From Mimachlamys varia (taxonomy: Eukaryota; Mollusca; Bivalvia; Pectinida; Pectinidae), in contig OX392527.1 of NCBI GenBank assembly GCA_947623455.1, positions 33,224,201-33,288,200 on the forward strand: DNA of 64,000 nt, read 5' to 3'. Every line of letters begins with the position of its first letter. Position 1 is the first letter of the stretch. Position numbers and translations under genes: made by a program. Below, one piece after another: positions 23,563-35,240 of the stretch. Below the pieces are notes generated by a model. It worked only from the letters and a program-made list of their open reading frames with translations, made no database searches and had not been told where the DNA came from.

Positions 23563-26500
23563 CTGAAATAGAAAAGTAAACATATTATAGTGTCATACTC
23601 AGAATTCTGTTGTTATTTCATTCTTTTGTTTTTAATCTAAATTTAATTGCTTTGAATTCCATGTAAAATCAAAACGTGCCAAAGAATTCATAGTCAACTT
23701 AGAAATACGTTAAGTTTTATTGTGACGTCATTATGATAGTTTCATGTTGCTCGTCAGAACGACAGAAAATGGAGTTGAGGAATTACACGTGTTTGTTTCT
23801 GATTTGATTCCAAGGACATTTTGACAGTTTGATTATTTGCATGAATTACATACTAAATAGCACAATTCTCGAATCCTAATCCAAATCCGTATAAAAATCA
23901 CAGGGAGGGAAAGAGATACGTTTAATCTGCAAACCACGTATCATTATTCATTTGTTTCCCCTTTTCGTTCAGATTTTAAAAGTCTATTCAGTTCTCAGAA
24001 ATTGTCTTTTCTCACAATATGGTTTTGTTTCGTTTTGTTATTTAGTTTTTATTTTTCCCAATTTCACATAGAATCATTAATATGGAAGTTAATTTTGCAT
24101 GATTAACGAAAACACATACAACTTTGTTCTGGCCAATATGTATTGATATATATGGAAGAATTTACCGTTCTGAGACATTATTTTCCTTTTCTGTTCAACA
24201 TGAGATAGATTAAAACAAATAAAGAATAGAATACCGAAACGTGAACAAAACATCAATCCGATCTCAAAAATGATTAAACTAGGAACAGACTGTGAGCAGG
24301 GTAAAAATGCAAACGGATACCTTTGAAAATATTCAAGATAATTTGACAAAATGTTCATCTGAAGGAAAAGCGTCTGCTGCTCCATCAACGACACCTGTCA
24401 TGTTAATCTAAGTTACATCAGAGTGAATATCACATCCTCAAAATCAGAAATTGTGGTATTATTTTCATTAATAACAAGTAGCCATACCATTGAGTATAAA
24501 ACTTGCTAGTAGTATTCAACAACGATAGCATATCTCTAATCCCTGTGTAGTAAGTTTGTTCGCCAACAGCAGAAATCTATCGCAAAACATTTGATAATTT
24601 TATCAAAAACATCCTTTCAATTAATTCAACATTTTCTCCACTACCCAGATGTGCCTTGAAGTCGAATATCAAGGACAATCAAATATGGATTCATGTTTTG
24701 TGCATGTGAAACGTGTCCCTAAATCTCCACTCACCATATTTCTGATTTTGTGCTGATATTTCAATTCAAAAAGGTTTCACTACATTATTTTTGTATTTGT
24801 TTTAAAAATCTATTCTTATAAATAGGAGACGGAATATATGAATTTATTAAACTTAAATGTGTATTCTGAAAATGATGTGCCACATGAATTCACCACTGAA
24901 GACACTGCGTTTGTTACAAAATGTTAAATAAATGACGATATTTTACTCTATTCAGCTTATGTTATATAAAACTAACTGAGTACATCGTCAGTTTTAGGTC
25001 CGGGTTCTAGCCTGAGGTAAAAATGCACGAATAATACACTGACACTGTGTTGCAATTGATTATAATATAACCCTTTCAATAAAATTGTTCAACATTGAGG
25101 GGGGAAAAAAATCGCCGATACACCAAAGTACACTGATAAAAATCTATAGTGACCTTGTGATGGTTATAAATAATTTAAAAAGTAAGTAAAGCAAGCCCAG
25201 ATTTACACAAGCGCTTTGGCCTGCTTAGCCAAGCTCTTCAGGTGAAGAATCTGTATAGTACATTGTATATGTTTTTAATGGTTGATCGGTTATAAATACC
25301 CTTGGCATTCACATGTAACATTATGGTTGACCTCATACAAAGGTAAAAGAACTTCTCAGATTTCCGGTTATGAGAGCTTTTTTTTCCAAAAGAAAAGCGG
25401 ACGACGATGCAAACATATGGTATTGACTTACTTCTAAGCTATAGATAAACGTGACGATTTCAATTTTCCGATCGTTAACTTTCCATTTCTTGATAGTAAC
25501 ATCTCTGCTTCTCCAACCTTTGTTTACATGTCGCAGTTGATTCGTAATTCTGGGGCTTGCTCTTCGTAATCGATGTCGACTGCTGACAAACAAACTAACG
25601 ACACAGTTTCTCATTGCAAACTATTCTGTATCTTTATGTGATATGAAGATGAACGTTTTTGAGTATGCTTATGTATATGCTTACTTTATGTGATTGACAA
25701 CGATGACTTTATCATTTTGGGAATTGGTTGTTTACTTAGAAGTGACCAAGATTTATATGGCGGGTGTCGTCGATGAAGCTGAAGACGCTTACTCTTCCAG
25801 AACACCTGGTCTTATTCTCTTGTGCTTTTACAGGGGTCTCCATGTAGACCTTTCTTTATTTTCATATTGTTACCCTAGTTTAATCGTTTTTGAGTTTTGA
25901 TTATTGTTTTATCGACGCTTCGGTATTCTCTATTCGTTTATTCACACTCGAGTAAGATCCGCTATTATTTTATCATGCAGAGAATTACAAAATGGAATAT
26001 CGAAACGTAAACAAAACCATAATCCTAGTTTAAAATGATAAAACTAGAGGCAAAATAAAAACAAAGGAAAGCTTTATGCGTACATTCAAGTATATCATTC
26101 AGTGTAGTCTGATAAAGTAGCGGGGAAACGTTTCTGCTGCAAGGACATACATTTTCTCGGGATTCTCCGAAATCTAAATCCTTCCTGGGGAAACTAGATT
26201 CTTACTACACTCCTCAATATCATCGACACCGAAAAGTGTATTCACCAAGGATTTAATGAAGTGTGTCATGAATTCCACCCTCAGCAGTATTTGATACTTA
26301 CTGCACAGAACGCCTGATCAAGTCGACAAGTCTCGGTGGTCACTCCAGTTAGGTCGTACATGTCGCGGCAGTGTTCGGTTTGGTTACAAGTCCAACACCG
26401 CAAGAGTTCGGCTTTGATAGCAGGGTCGATTGTCAGATCCGCAGTTACAGTCTTGCCAATCGAAAGTCCACCTGTCATCACAAATTAAGAATTAAAATCA

Positions 26501-29500
26501 CACGGGAGCATATAAGACGTGACGTGCGAGCAAGGGTATTTATAACATCATCAAAGCCATGGTACAGTATAACAATTAATTATGGTTGTCGTAATTCCCT
26601 GTAAATGAATCCACAGAAATGCCATTTAACGCGGATGAATACTCTCCGTTTACAGTGACATAAACCTGCTGGGTATCTAGTGTAACCAGATGATTATACA
26701 TTTATGCCCCCGGAGAGGTTTTTAGAAGGTAGTCCAATAAAGGCCTTTTCTGATGTTCAACACTAGGATTGATTTTGTAAGGAATTTATGTCAATCTAGA
26801 CATAATGCCGGATTATTAGATACTGTATATATAGATATATATATATAAACTCACGTTGGTGTTGTAAACTACTGAACTCAGTAACTCAACCACAACCACT
26901 ATTTGGATAAGAAAATTATACTATAACATTAGTTTTCCTTAATTGGGCACTGTGCTTAAATAATCGACCTATCAACTCTGAAAAGAAATCGATACTTCAT
27001 GCTGAGTTTCAGTAAAGATCTATAGGGATTCCAATGAGACGAAATGAGGTTGGAGTTGATTAATGCGATGTCACGTATGGCTGTCCCTACATGGAGATAA
27101 TTATTTTTGGTTAACACTTGTTATTTCCACACTGCATCACAGATTATCAGTTATAAGTCATCACCTCAGAAGGTCATAGCAACACGGGTATTGGCAGAAG
27201 TCATCAACCACAGTAGTGTGTTGGAGGAATGTTTATCAATGACTTCACACTTGGAATACATATCTATGGAAAAACACTACGTATTGTCATCAATTACTGC
27301 ACACATAGAATCCCTATCAATGACTTAACACTAAGTGTTGTCATCAATGACTTAACATTTAATATTGCTATCAATGACGAAACACTAAGTATTGTCATCA
27401 ATGACTTCAAACCTTAATATTGTTGTCAATAACTAAACACCTAGCATTCTATCAATGACTATCAATGCACGTATTGATATTGATTTTCCTAATGTGGACT
27501 TTCCGTTTTTTAAACGTTTTTAAACGTGACATCCCTGCGTCGGCAATTTATTGTGTTTAAACGATCGCATTTGGTTCATTTTGTAGGGCTTGCACTAAAT
27601 ATCTGGACTTTTGAGAAAGTTGTCTGGTGACAAATAAACTTGCGACACAGGGACTCGAAAGACGCAGGTGGATGACGATTATTAGCAAGCTTTATGGTCG
27701 CTATCTTGACCTCATCGAAAAAAATACGCTTATCCTTGTATTATATCAAAATGGAGTTTTGAATATGAATATTCTCAGTTTGAGGACTTGACACTTTTGT
27801 TATTATTATGATTGGTTTTTTTTTAAATGTTCTCATTTTACGTGACATTTACTTTGATATTACTCCGAGATTGACACAGCGGGTGTCGCCGATAAAGGAG
27901 AAGTTGCTTTTTCATTCGGAACACTTGGTCAACGTATTTCATTATGGCATCAATTACTACAGACAATACAATGTCATTAATTGTTACAAACGTCGTAATG
28001 TCATCAATTACAACACACTCGTAGTGCCATTTATTGCAACACTATCGAAGTGTCATGTAGACATGTAACGACATACCTATTAATTTTATTAGTTACTACA
28101 TAATATTATCATGTTATAACTTATAATGTCATTAATGCTACATACCTCGTAACACTTTCAATTTCTATAAACAAAGCAATATCTAATGTCATCAATTACT
28201 ATAGACCTAGACATGCCCACCATTTATAACAAATCTACAACTATTAAATAATGTTCGTAAGTGCTAGAGAATAATTAATGTCAATTACCATAGACTTAGT
28301 ATTGTCAACGGTTACATGTATCATACACCTCTTAATATCACCAATTACAACACGCGTAATCATAATTTAATACTTTATTAATTACTTAATTAATTGATTG
28401 CACAGTTGTAGTTTTTGTACCTTTTTTTTCGCAGAAACGATAACAAATAGTTATTATGTCGCGGCAAAGGGGGGAAATGTTGAAATATCTACCGATGTTA
28501 TTATTTGCTAGCATATGCTGTTTATGAAATGAATTATCGTTGTTCATACAATTTCCAGAGTCTTCCGCCAGGTTCACGTTGGTTGAGAGAATATGCAATA
28601 AAGATTACCCCCAACGGCAAACCAACGACAGCATCAATAATTCATTGTCAAACGTATATTGTAGACTTCGGCAGTTGACGTGTTGGCGAAGTATTGAAGC
28701 TTTTGGCATTACAATATGGTGTAATGAAAACGCTAATCTTCAAAACGCATTGTTCCACAGAAATGGATATTCGTACGGTATGATTTCTCCACTTTTTATA
28801 TTATCGTGGCCTTAGATTTAATCTTGAAAACGATTTTATGTTCAATCAATTTTGATAATTCGATTCAATTCTCTTCCATAAGGAAATCATTATGTCGATA
28901 CAATATTCGTTCATGAAGAATAAAAAAGTGTCTATACAATATTCTACCGCAAAAGGTGAATGTTTTGCAACTCTGAGGGTATCACATACTCTTAACAACT
29001 GGTGAATAACGTTTCTGTTTATACCACACGTGTAATAAACTCTTAACGTATTTTGATTGGTTTACATGGTGAACTTTGACCGTCACTTGATGCTTGTCAT
29101 CATTTGGCGGGGAAATACGATCCGATATGTTTACGCTCATATTGCTCGCAATTCTTTTATATTCAGTTCAATGAAATACTGCTGTTTTCGGCTTAAATTG
29201 TGATAGAAACAGGCCACACGAGTCGTGGTTGTTGGATATGGTATTTATTTCACTCTCGTCACTTAATTTTCAGAAGTTACAAAAGACACTCGCTAAAGCT
29301 CGTGTAACCTTTGAATATTAACTAACTCGAGTGAAATAAATCCCATATCTAATAATCACTCTTTGTGTAACCTCTATTTCTTCCATGCATGAGGATATAA
29401 AAATGCTAATGCAGTACAGTTCCACGAGAAAAAAATGTCGATACAATGCTCTTCCCGGGAGAAAAAGTTGATATATTAATCTCTATGAAGAATGAAAATT

Positions 29501-31819
29501 TCGATACAATACTCTTCCATGAATAATAAAAAAACATATTACATATCGATATTATACTCTACATGAACAAACAAAAAAGAGAGATATTATTGCGAGAATG
29601 ATGAGCTTTATTGACCTTCGTGCTTTGATATAGAACTAGTTTAATTTAACTTCTAAATTAATAAATTAAAGGGGTTTTACGCACCTGACCCTTCTGCTTC
29701 TACATTAGTTTAGACATTTTGGATTCCTACCTTTTGGCCCCTAGCATCACTGAAGAGTCCTAGGAGGACGAAACAGCTGTATGATGCAATTTAATTCATT
29801 TTTACGGCATACTGTATCTATTACTAAATTTAAGAGGTGCAACATATATGTGTGTTACGTCATCTTTGATAAACAGTTCAATAAATGTAACAGCATGAAT
29901 GTTGCATAATAAGCCGTGGTACGCTCTGACCATGTCTATTGTTGATAACGTTATTCGATTGCGACTCCAACTGATTAATTTGCATATTTCCTGCCACATT
30001 TATTGTTTCGACGTCATATAATTTTGGCACGTTCTCAAGAATAGTTATTTGAAAATAACTCGAGTTTGCAGTGCAATGGTTGTCGAGTAAATGTTAGTGC
30101 AGACTGTAAATATAAATGATTACATATCCAGTGTTATTATAAATGATTACCTACCTAATGTCTTGATGACGATGCTAATGCTTTGGATTTAAGGTTTATT
30201 CAGGCTCTAGAAAATTTTAATGTGTTTTTCATTGACTAGAACAGGTCATTTATCGTCTTCATAGGACAGAGTCTGAAAAAGCGTTAGTTTACTAAGGTGT
30301 ATTTTATATATTGAAATGACCATTAGACATTGTGTCGTATGAAAGCATTTAATTTATAAACAATTCAGGTGTGCTACATGTACAATGTACATATGCATGA
30401 TATCATTGACTAGAATGAATTCGCCGTGTGTCATTTCAATAGCTAAAAACACAATCACATTTAAATCTCATATAAACAAATAACAATAAGTATGACTTAT
30501 CAAAGGACTGAACTGAAGAGTAACAATGAAGTCTTTGTGCTATTTTAAACATTAAGCTATGAGCTATGACTTGTTAGTGGATTCTGAACTGATTTACCAG
30601 AATATTGTCAGACGTTGACGCCGGATTAACCTTGGCTGTGTGTCGATGCTATAAAGGTAACCCCGACGGCGAGAGAAACGACAACCTAAATTATTCATTG
30701 TCAAACGTCATTGGTAGACTTAAGCTGGAGACGTGTTGGTAAACACCGACAGACATGGAGATACTGGTGCAGCTCTCGGCTCTGGTTCATTTTCTAATTA
30801 TTTAAATTATTTTAAATATTAAAAGCTGTCAGCATGTAATATTTCTCCATCTTAATCACTTAACAATGGATTTATTTCTATTTTCTATCAAAAATCTATT
30901 TGAATGATTAAATGCAATGTGCATCCATACCGAGTTCAATATCAAACACACTACAGCATGAATGGCGGTTTTCGGTCGCGATATTTACGTAGTTAAATGT
31001 TATTAATCCTATTCCAAAGTAACGAATAATCGTTTTAATTTCCCGCTGACAGTCATACATCTTTTAACCTAAAACCAGAGTAAGATGATCACGTCTATAC
31101 ACATGATTGCTTTTACGTAATTAGATACTACACAGCTGTAATAGTACACACTTCTAAGAATTGGTGTTAATGAGAAGAAAAAAAAAGAAAAAAGACATAT
31201 AACAAGACAAACAGGTATTAGTGTCATAATAATACGGCATTTCATCTTCTATCCCTGTTTCAGGTTAAAAGAAGCAGTCCTCAAGTGTGACCATTAGACT
31301 TATCAAGTGTATCTCAATGGTCCTGAATGGCTCAGGTACGTAAGGTGTGTGATACCTCGTCCATACAAATAGCAAGTACGACAATATCACACCTATCAGG
31401 AGCTGATTCAGTAAGATCATTGTAATTAAAACACTACCGTACCGTAAATTATATCATTTTTATTGTGTTGATAAGAACAATTTCTCCCAAATATTGCCTT
31501 GTTCTTTTTCCGCATTTGTTCAAGCATTCAGATAACAAACTGACTTGGATTATATATCAAACAAGCTACTTGCTACTATTATTGGTTAACATTATTTATA
31601 TCATACATATAAACATTATATACAGTAAGTTGCTTTTCTATACATAGCTGTAATCAACTTGATACAGGTACAAGTCATTTTACAACATTCCGTTTATTAC
31701 ACATACATACCTGATATCCCAAACAGCAGCTTGGTAACGCTACACAAATAAATACTGGTATACATTGATCTCCCGAGCACGAGCAATCTCCACATCTGTA
31801 TCGAAAAGATATTTGCCAT
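23323..31819 (-). CDS. Ly6/uPAR-domain protein 1, probably GPI-anchored, 172 aa
   Basis: Three exons: 31711-31819 (signal peptide, MANIFSIQMWRLLVLG...), 26302-26471 and 23323-23562, joined in phases 1 and 0. The mature part has the Ly6 pattern LRCWTCNQTEHC...TCRLDQAFC, then RGCQKDCRPDC...CYSCCSNSLCN, with the CC and terminal CN typical of three-finger folds. The C-terminus LLIGDTLLLFYFIKLYLV is hydrophobic and follows a short spacer, as in GPI-anchor signals. Likely displayed at the cell surface; partner unknown. The first exon is 5.2 kb from the second, across repeats, and was chosen by its signal sequence and matching phase, so it is the least certain part. Confidence 0.65.
24222..24620 (-). 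mobile_element. Retroelement 3' fragment
   Basis: Reverse-strand family tail (GAATACCGAAACGTGAACAA, AATGATTAAACTAGG, CCATCAACGACACC) plus decayed coding end. In Ly6 gene 1 intron 1 neighbourhood, between exons 2 and 3. Confidence 0.6.
25385..25945 (+). mobile_element. Retroelement fragment, frameshifted RT end and tail
   Basis: Contains AAACGTGACGATTTCAATTT and TCCATTTCTTGATAGTAAC (KRDDFNFP-type segment, frameshifted), a decayed C-terminus and the shared tail to GGTATTCTCT. Confidence 0.65.
25985..26090 (-). mobile_element. Retroelement terminal fragment, tail to tail with its neighbour
   Basis: GGAATATCGAAACGTAAACA then AAATGATAAAACTAGAGGCA on the plus strand, the complement of the family terminus. 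Confidence 0.55.
26302..26471 (-). CDS. Ly6 protein 1, first half of domain
   Basis: Acceptor GATGACAG|GTGGAC and donor GCA|GTAAGT. Contains the N-terminal five cysteines of the Ly6 fold (CWTC, C, C, C). Confidence 0.75.
27230..27470 (+). repeat. Degenerate tandem repeat of about 30 bp
   Basis: Repeats of ACACTAAGTATTGTCATCAA followed by TGACTTA with many substitutions. Confidence 0.6.
27590..27935 (+). mobile_element. Decayed retroelement fragment
   Basis: Weak family matches: GACAAATAAACTTGCGACACA, CAAGCTTTATGGTCGCTATC, GCGGGTGTCGCCGATAAAGG. Confidence 0.45.
27940..28350 (+). repeat. Degenerate tandem repeat
   Basis: Loose repeats of AATGTCATCAATTACTACAG with variable spacing, related in wording to the array just upstream. 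Confidence 0.45.
29225..29360. repeat. Foldback sequence
   Basis: GGATATGGTATTTATTTCAC and, about 80 bp on, GTGAAATAAATCCCATATC are near-complementary; a nested pair ACACTCGCTAAAGCTCGTGT sits in the loop. Confidence 0.6.
29660..29880 (-). repeat. Dispersed repeat, copy 2
   Basis: Complement of the 14.2-kb copy: AAAGGGGTTTTACGCACCTG, TTTTGGCCCCTAG, ACGAAACAGCTGTATGATGC, ATACTGTATCTATTAC. A short partial copy also occurs at about 49570-49630. Confidence 0.65.
29881..31710. other. Ly6 gene 1 first-intron sequence
   Basis: AT-rich. It includes 30600-30790, a diverged duplicate of 28545-28720, and at 31263-31335 a segment bounded by a good plus-strand acceptor and donor but with stops in all frames. 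Confidence 0.4.
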
Positions 31820-31849
31820 TGTCTTCCACGCCTGATGACGAGCGGTAAG

Positions 31850-32079
31850 TCATGGATATGAAGACGTCACAAGATCCGATTCTATGTACTGTCCTTCACC
31901 AACGTGGTGTAACAATAAAACAACCTCCGGTAGGAAGTGTCTGTTGTCGTTTCTGAGAATCCTTCCAGCTCTAGTTTTGTACAAGACACGTCTGACCGGG
32001 TTTGCAGTATAAAGAGGGTCAGTATTAGCTGCTCCCGTTGACACCTCTAACACGTATATCTCGTTGAACGAACCTTAAT
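31850..32079 (-). CDS. Unrecognised candidate exon
   Basis: An open frame on the minus strand reads GSFNEIYVLEVSTGAANT...LPEVVLLLHHVGEGQYIESD...SSYP and stops 31 nt before the Ly6 signal-peptide ATG. Residue composition looks coding rather than random AT-rich translation, with no repeat character. It could be the last exon or relic of another gene, or part of the Ly6 5' UTR. An AG (CATTAAG) marks a possible acceptor. Confidence 0.3.
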
Positions 32080-32760
32080 GTGACAAAGCAGCTGAATAGT
32101 ATGCTGTAGTGTGACACTATCCTGTTTAATGAGTAATCCAACTGCACATCGTCTAATTATTCCGTGCCATGGATAATCATGGTGTATATTGTGTAATTAT
32201 ACCGAACATGACAAACTTATATCGTTGCAATTATCCTGCAATCATACTGAATAGATTATTCATACTGTACACGTGTAATTATGCTATATATTACGCATTC
32301 TTATTGTACATAGCATTCTATAACTTAGTATTTTGCGATCAGATCGTATATATGTTTAGTATAAAACTTATTGTGTAATCAAAATGTAAATGATGTAATC
32401 ATACGTTACTCATTTACCCATACAGTGCATCAGCTAGTAGTACTTTGAATCATGCAACCACACATCGTGTTGTATATATTGTGTAGGCATACAGTACTTC
32501 GTGCTGTCATAATATGCATCGTGTATTTACATTGTACATTATGTAGTTCGATCTATACTATTCATGTATCCTTATTAACCTTGTGCAATCACACTGTGCA
32601 TACTTTACCTCGAACATGTATATTCATACCACACACCGTGCAGCCATACTATACTTAGTGTAATCATATTGCATGTCAGGAAATCACATTTTACATTGTG
32701 TAGCCATGATGTGCAGTGCATAGTCATATTGCATATCGTGAAGACATATTATCTTTTGTG
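32080..32760 (+). repeat. Degenerate 20-21-bp repeat
   Basis: Loose iterations of ATCGTGTAATCATACTGTAC. The same unit reappears at 34790-35040, on the far side of the 42-bp array. Confidence 0.6.
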
Positions 32761-32779
32761 TAATCATATACAATTATAG

Positions 32780-32858
32780 CCTTTTGATGAGGTCGATACA
32801 TGGTTTTATCGACCGGAGATCGATAAAACCATGTATCGACCGAAATCAAAAGGCAATA
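32780..32858. repeat. Long hairpin
   Basis: GGTCGATACATGGTTTTATCG and its complement CGATAAAACCATGTATCGAC flank a short ACCGGAGAT loop; outer GCCTTTTGAT/ATCAAAAGGC also pair. Confidence 0.85.
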
Positions 32859-32864
32859 ATAGTT

Positions 32865-32965
32865 TTATTATAAGATTACAGAACATAAACAGAATGATTA
32901 AACAATACACTATATGATTACAGAACGTAAACAGAATGATTAAACAATACACGGTAAGAGTAAGA
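32865..32965 (-). repeat. Two inverted 42-bp units
   Basis: ATTACAGAACATAAACAGAA followed by TGATTAAACAATACAC, the reverse complement of the large array's unit, about 270 bp before it. Confidence 0.8.
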
Positions 32966-33239
32966 GAAATATTCTTTTCAACGACATTTAATCAAATTCT
33001 CATACAATATTATGACAGTACAATATTAAATACTTCCTGAAAACTTTAACAACTGTTGATGTTTTCTATTTGATATTGGTAGACTCCACTTCCATTTTTA
33101 GAAACACCCAGTCAATCAGCTTTTTTTACCAGCTTTTTTTGCACGACTGGTCTATATGACTTTTTATCGGGAATCACGTGGCGCTATCTTAGCCAATCAG
33201 AAAGTGTAAACAATATCAATGTATAATATTACTGTGTAT

Positions 33240-34790
33240 CATATAGTCATTCTGTAATCATACAGTGTATTGTTTAATCATTTTCTTTATGTTCTGTAAT
33301 CATACAGTGTATTGTTTAATCATTCTGTTTACGTTCTGTAATCATACAGTGTATTGTTTAATCATTCTGTTTACGTTCTGTAATCATACAGTGTATTGTT
33401 TAATCATTCTGTTTATGTTCTGTAATCATACAGTGTATTGTTTAATCATTCTGTTTATGTTCTGTAATCATACAGTGTATTGTTTAATCATTCTGTTTAT
33501 GTTCTGTAATCATACAGTGTATTGTTTAATCATTCTGTTTATGTTCTGTAATCATATAGTGTATTGTTAAATCGTTCTGTTTATGTTCTGTAATCATACA
33601 GTGTATTGTTTAATCATCCTGTTTACGTTCTGTAATCATACAGTGTATTGTTTAATCATCCTGTTTACGTTCTGTAATCATACAGTGTATTGTTTAATCA
33701 TTCTGTTTATGTTCTGTAATCATACAGTGTATTGTTTAATCATCCTGTTTATGTTCTGTAATCATACAGTGTATTGTTTAATCATTCTGTTTATGTTCTG
33801 TAATCATATAGTGTATTGTTAAATCATTCTGTTTATGTTCTGTAATCATACAGTGTATTGTTTAATCATTCTGTTTATGTTCTGTAATCATACAGTGTAT
33901 TGTTTAATCATTCTGTTTATGTTCTGTAATCATACAGTGTATTGTTTAATCATTCTGTTTATGTTCTGTAATCATACAGTGTATTGTTTAATCATTCTGT
34001 TTATGTTCTGTAATCATACAGTGTATTGTTTAATCATTCTGTTTATGTTCTGTAATCATATAGTGTATTGTTTAATCATTCTGTTTATGTTCTGTAATCA
34101 TACAGTGTATTGTTTAATCATCCTGTTTACGTTCTGTAATCATACAGTGTATTGTTTAATCATCCTGTTTATGTTCTGTAATCATACAGTGTATTGTTTA
34201 ATCATTCTGTTTACGTTCTGTAATCATACAGTGTAGTGTTTAATCATTCTGTTTACGTTCTGTAATCATACAGTGTATTGTTTAATCATTCTGTTTATGT
34301 TCTGTAATCATACAGTGTATTGTTTAATCATTCTGTTTATGTTCTGTAATCATACAGTGTATTGTTTAATCATTCTGTTTATGTTCTGTAATCATACAGT
34401 GTATTGTTTAATCATTCTGTTTATGTTCTGTAATCATACAGTGTATTGTTTAATCATCCTGTTTACGTTCTGTAATCATACAGTGTAGTGTTTAATCATT
34501 CTGTTTACGTTCTGTAATCATACAGTGTATTGTTAAATCATTCTGTTTACGTTCTGTAATCATACAGTGTATTGTTTAATCATCCTGTTTATGTTCTGTA
34601 ATCATACAGTGTATTGTTTAATCATTCTGTTTATGTTCTGTAATCATACAGTGTATTGTTTAATCATCCTGTTTATGTTCTGTAATCATACAGTGTATTG
34701 TTTAATCATTCTGTTTATGTTCTGTAATCATACAGTGTATTGTTTAATCATTCTGTTTACGTTCTGTAATCATATAGTGTATTGTTAAGT
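33240..34790 (+). repeat. 42-bp minisatellite
   Basis: About 37 nearly identical copies of GTTCTGTAATCATACAGTGT then ATTGTTTAATCATTCTGTTT plus AT. Variation is largely TTTAT/TTTAC and ATTCTG/ATCCTG. The unit is a multiple of three, giving spurious FCNHTVYCLIIL frames. Confidence 0.95.
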
Positions 34791-35062
34791 CTGCATCGTG
34801 TAATCGTAATGTACATCGTGGTATCATACTGTATATCGTGTATCATACTTTATATCGTGTAATTATATTGTACATTGTGTACACATACTGTACATCATAT
34901 TATCATATTGTGCATCATGTAATTATACTGACATCGTGTAGTCATTTTCTACATAGTGGAATCCTGCTGTACATCTTGTAATGTTTCTCCACATCGTGTA
35001 GCTATACTGTCCATCGTCATACTATTTATCGTCACCATGTACCTCGTGGTATTATATCGTGC

Positions 35063-35240
35063 TTTGTCGTCGATGAAGCAGAATACGCTTACTCTTCCGG
35101 AACACCTGGCCTTATTCTCTTGTACTTTTGCGAAGGGTCTCCATGTGAATCTTTCCTTTTTTCATATTTTGCCCCTGGTTTAATCGATTTTGAGTTTGGA
35201 TTTTGATTATGTTAACGCTTCGGTATTCTCTTTTTTATTT
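35063..35240 (+). mobile_element. Retroelement 3' terminal module
   Basis: GTCGTCGATGAAGCAGAATA, GGAACACCTGGCCTTATTCT, TTTAATCGATTTTGAGTTTG, GCTTCGGTATTCTCT. Confidence 0.7.

Noticed and set aside
33265..34788. Five plus-strand frames of 71-133 codons with FCNHTVYCLIIL repeats
   Set aside because: Translation of the 42-bp minisatellite; unit divisible by three explains the openness.
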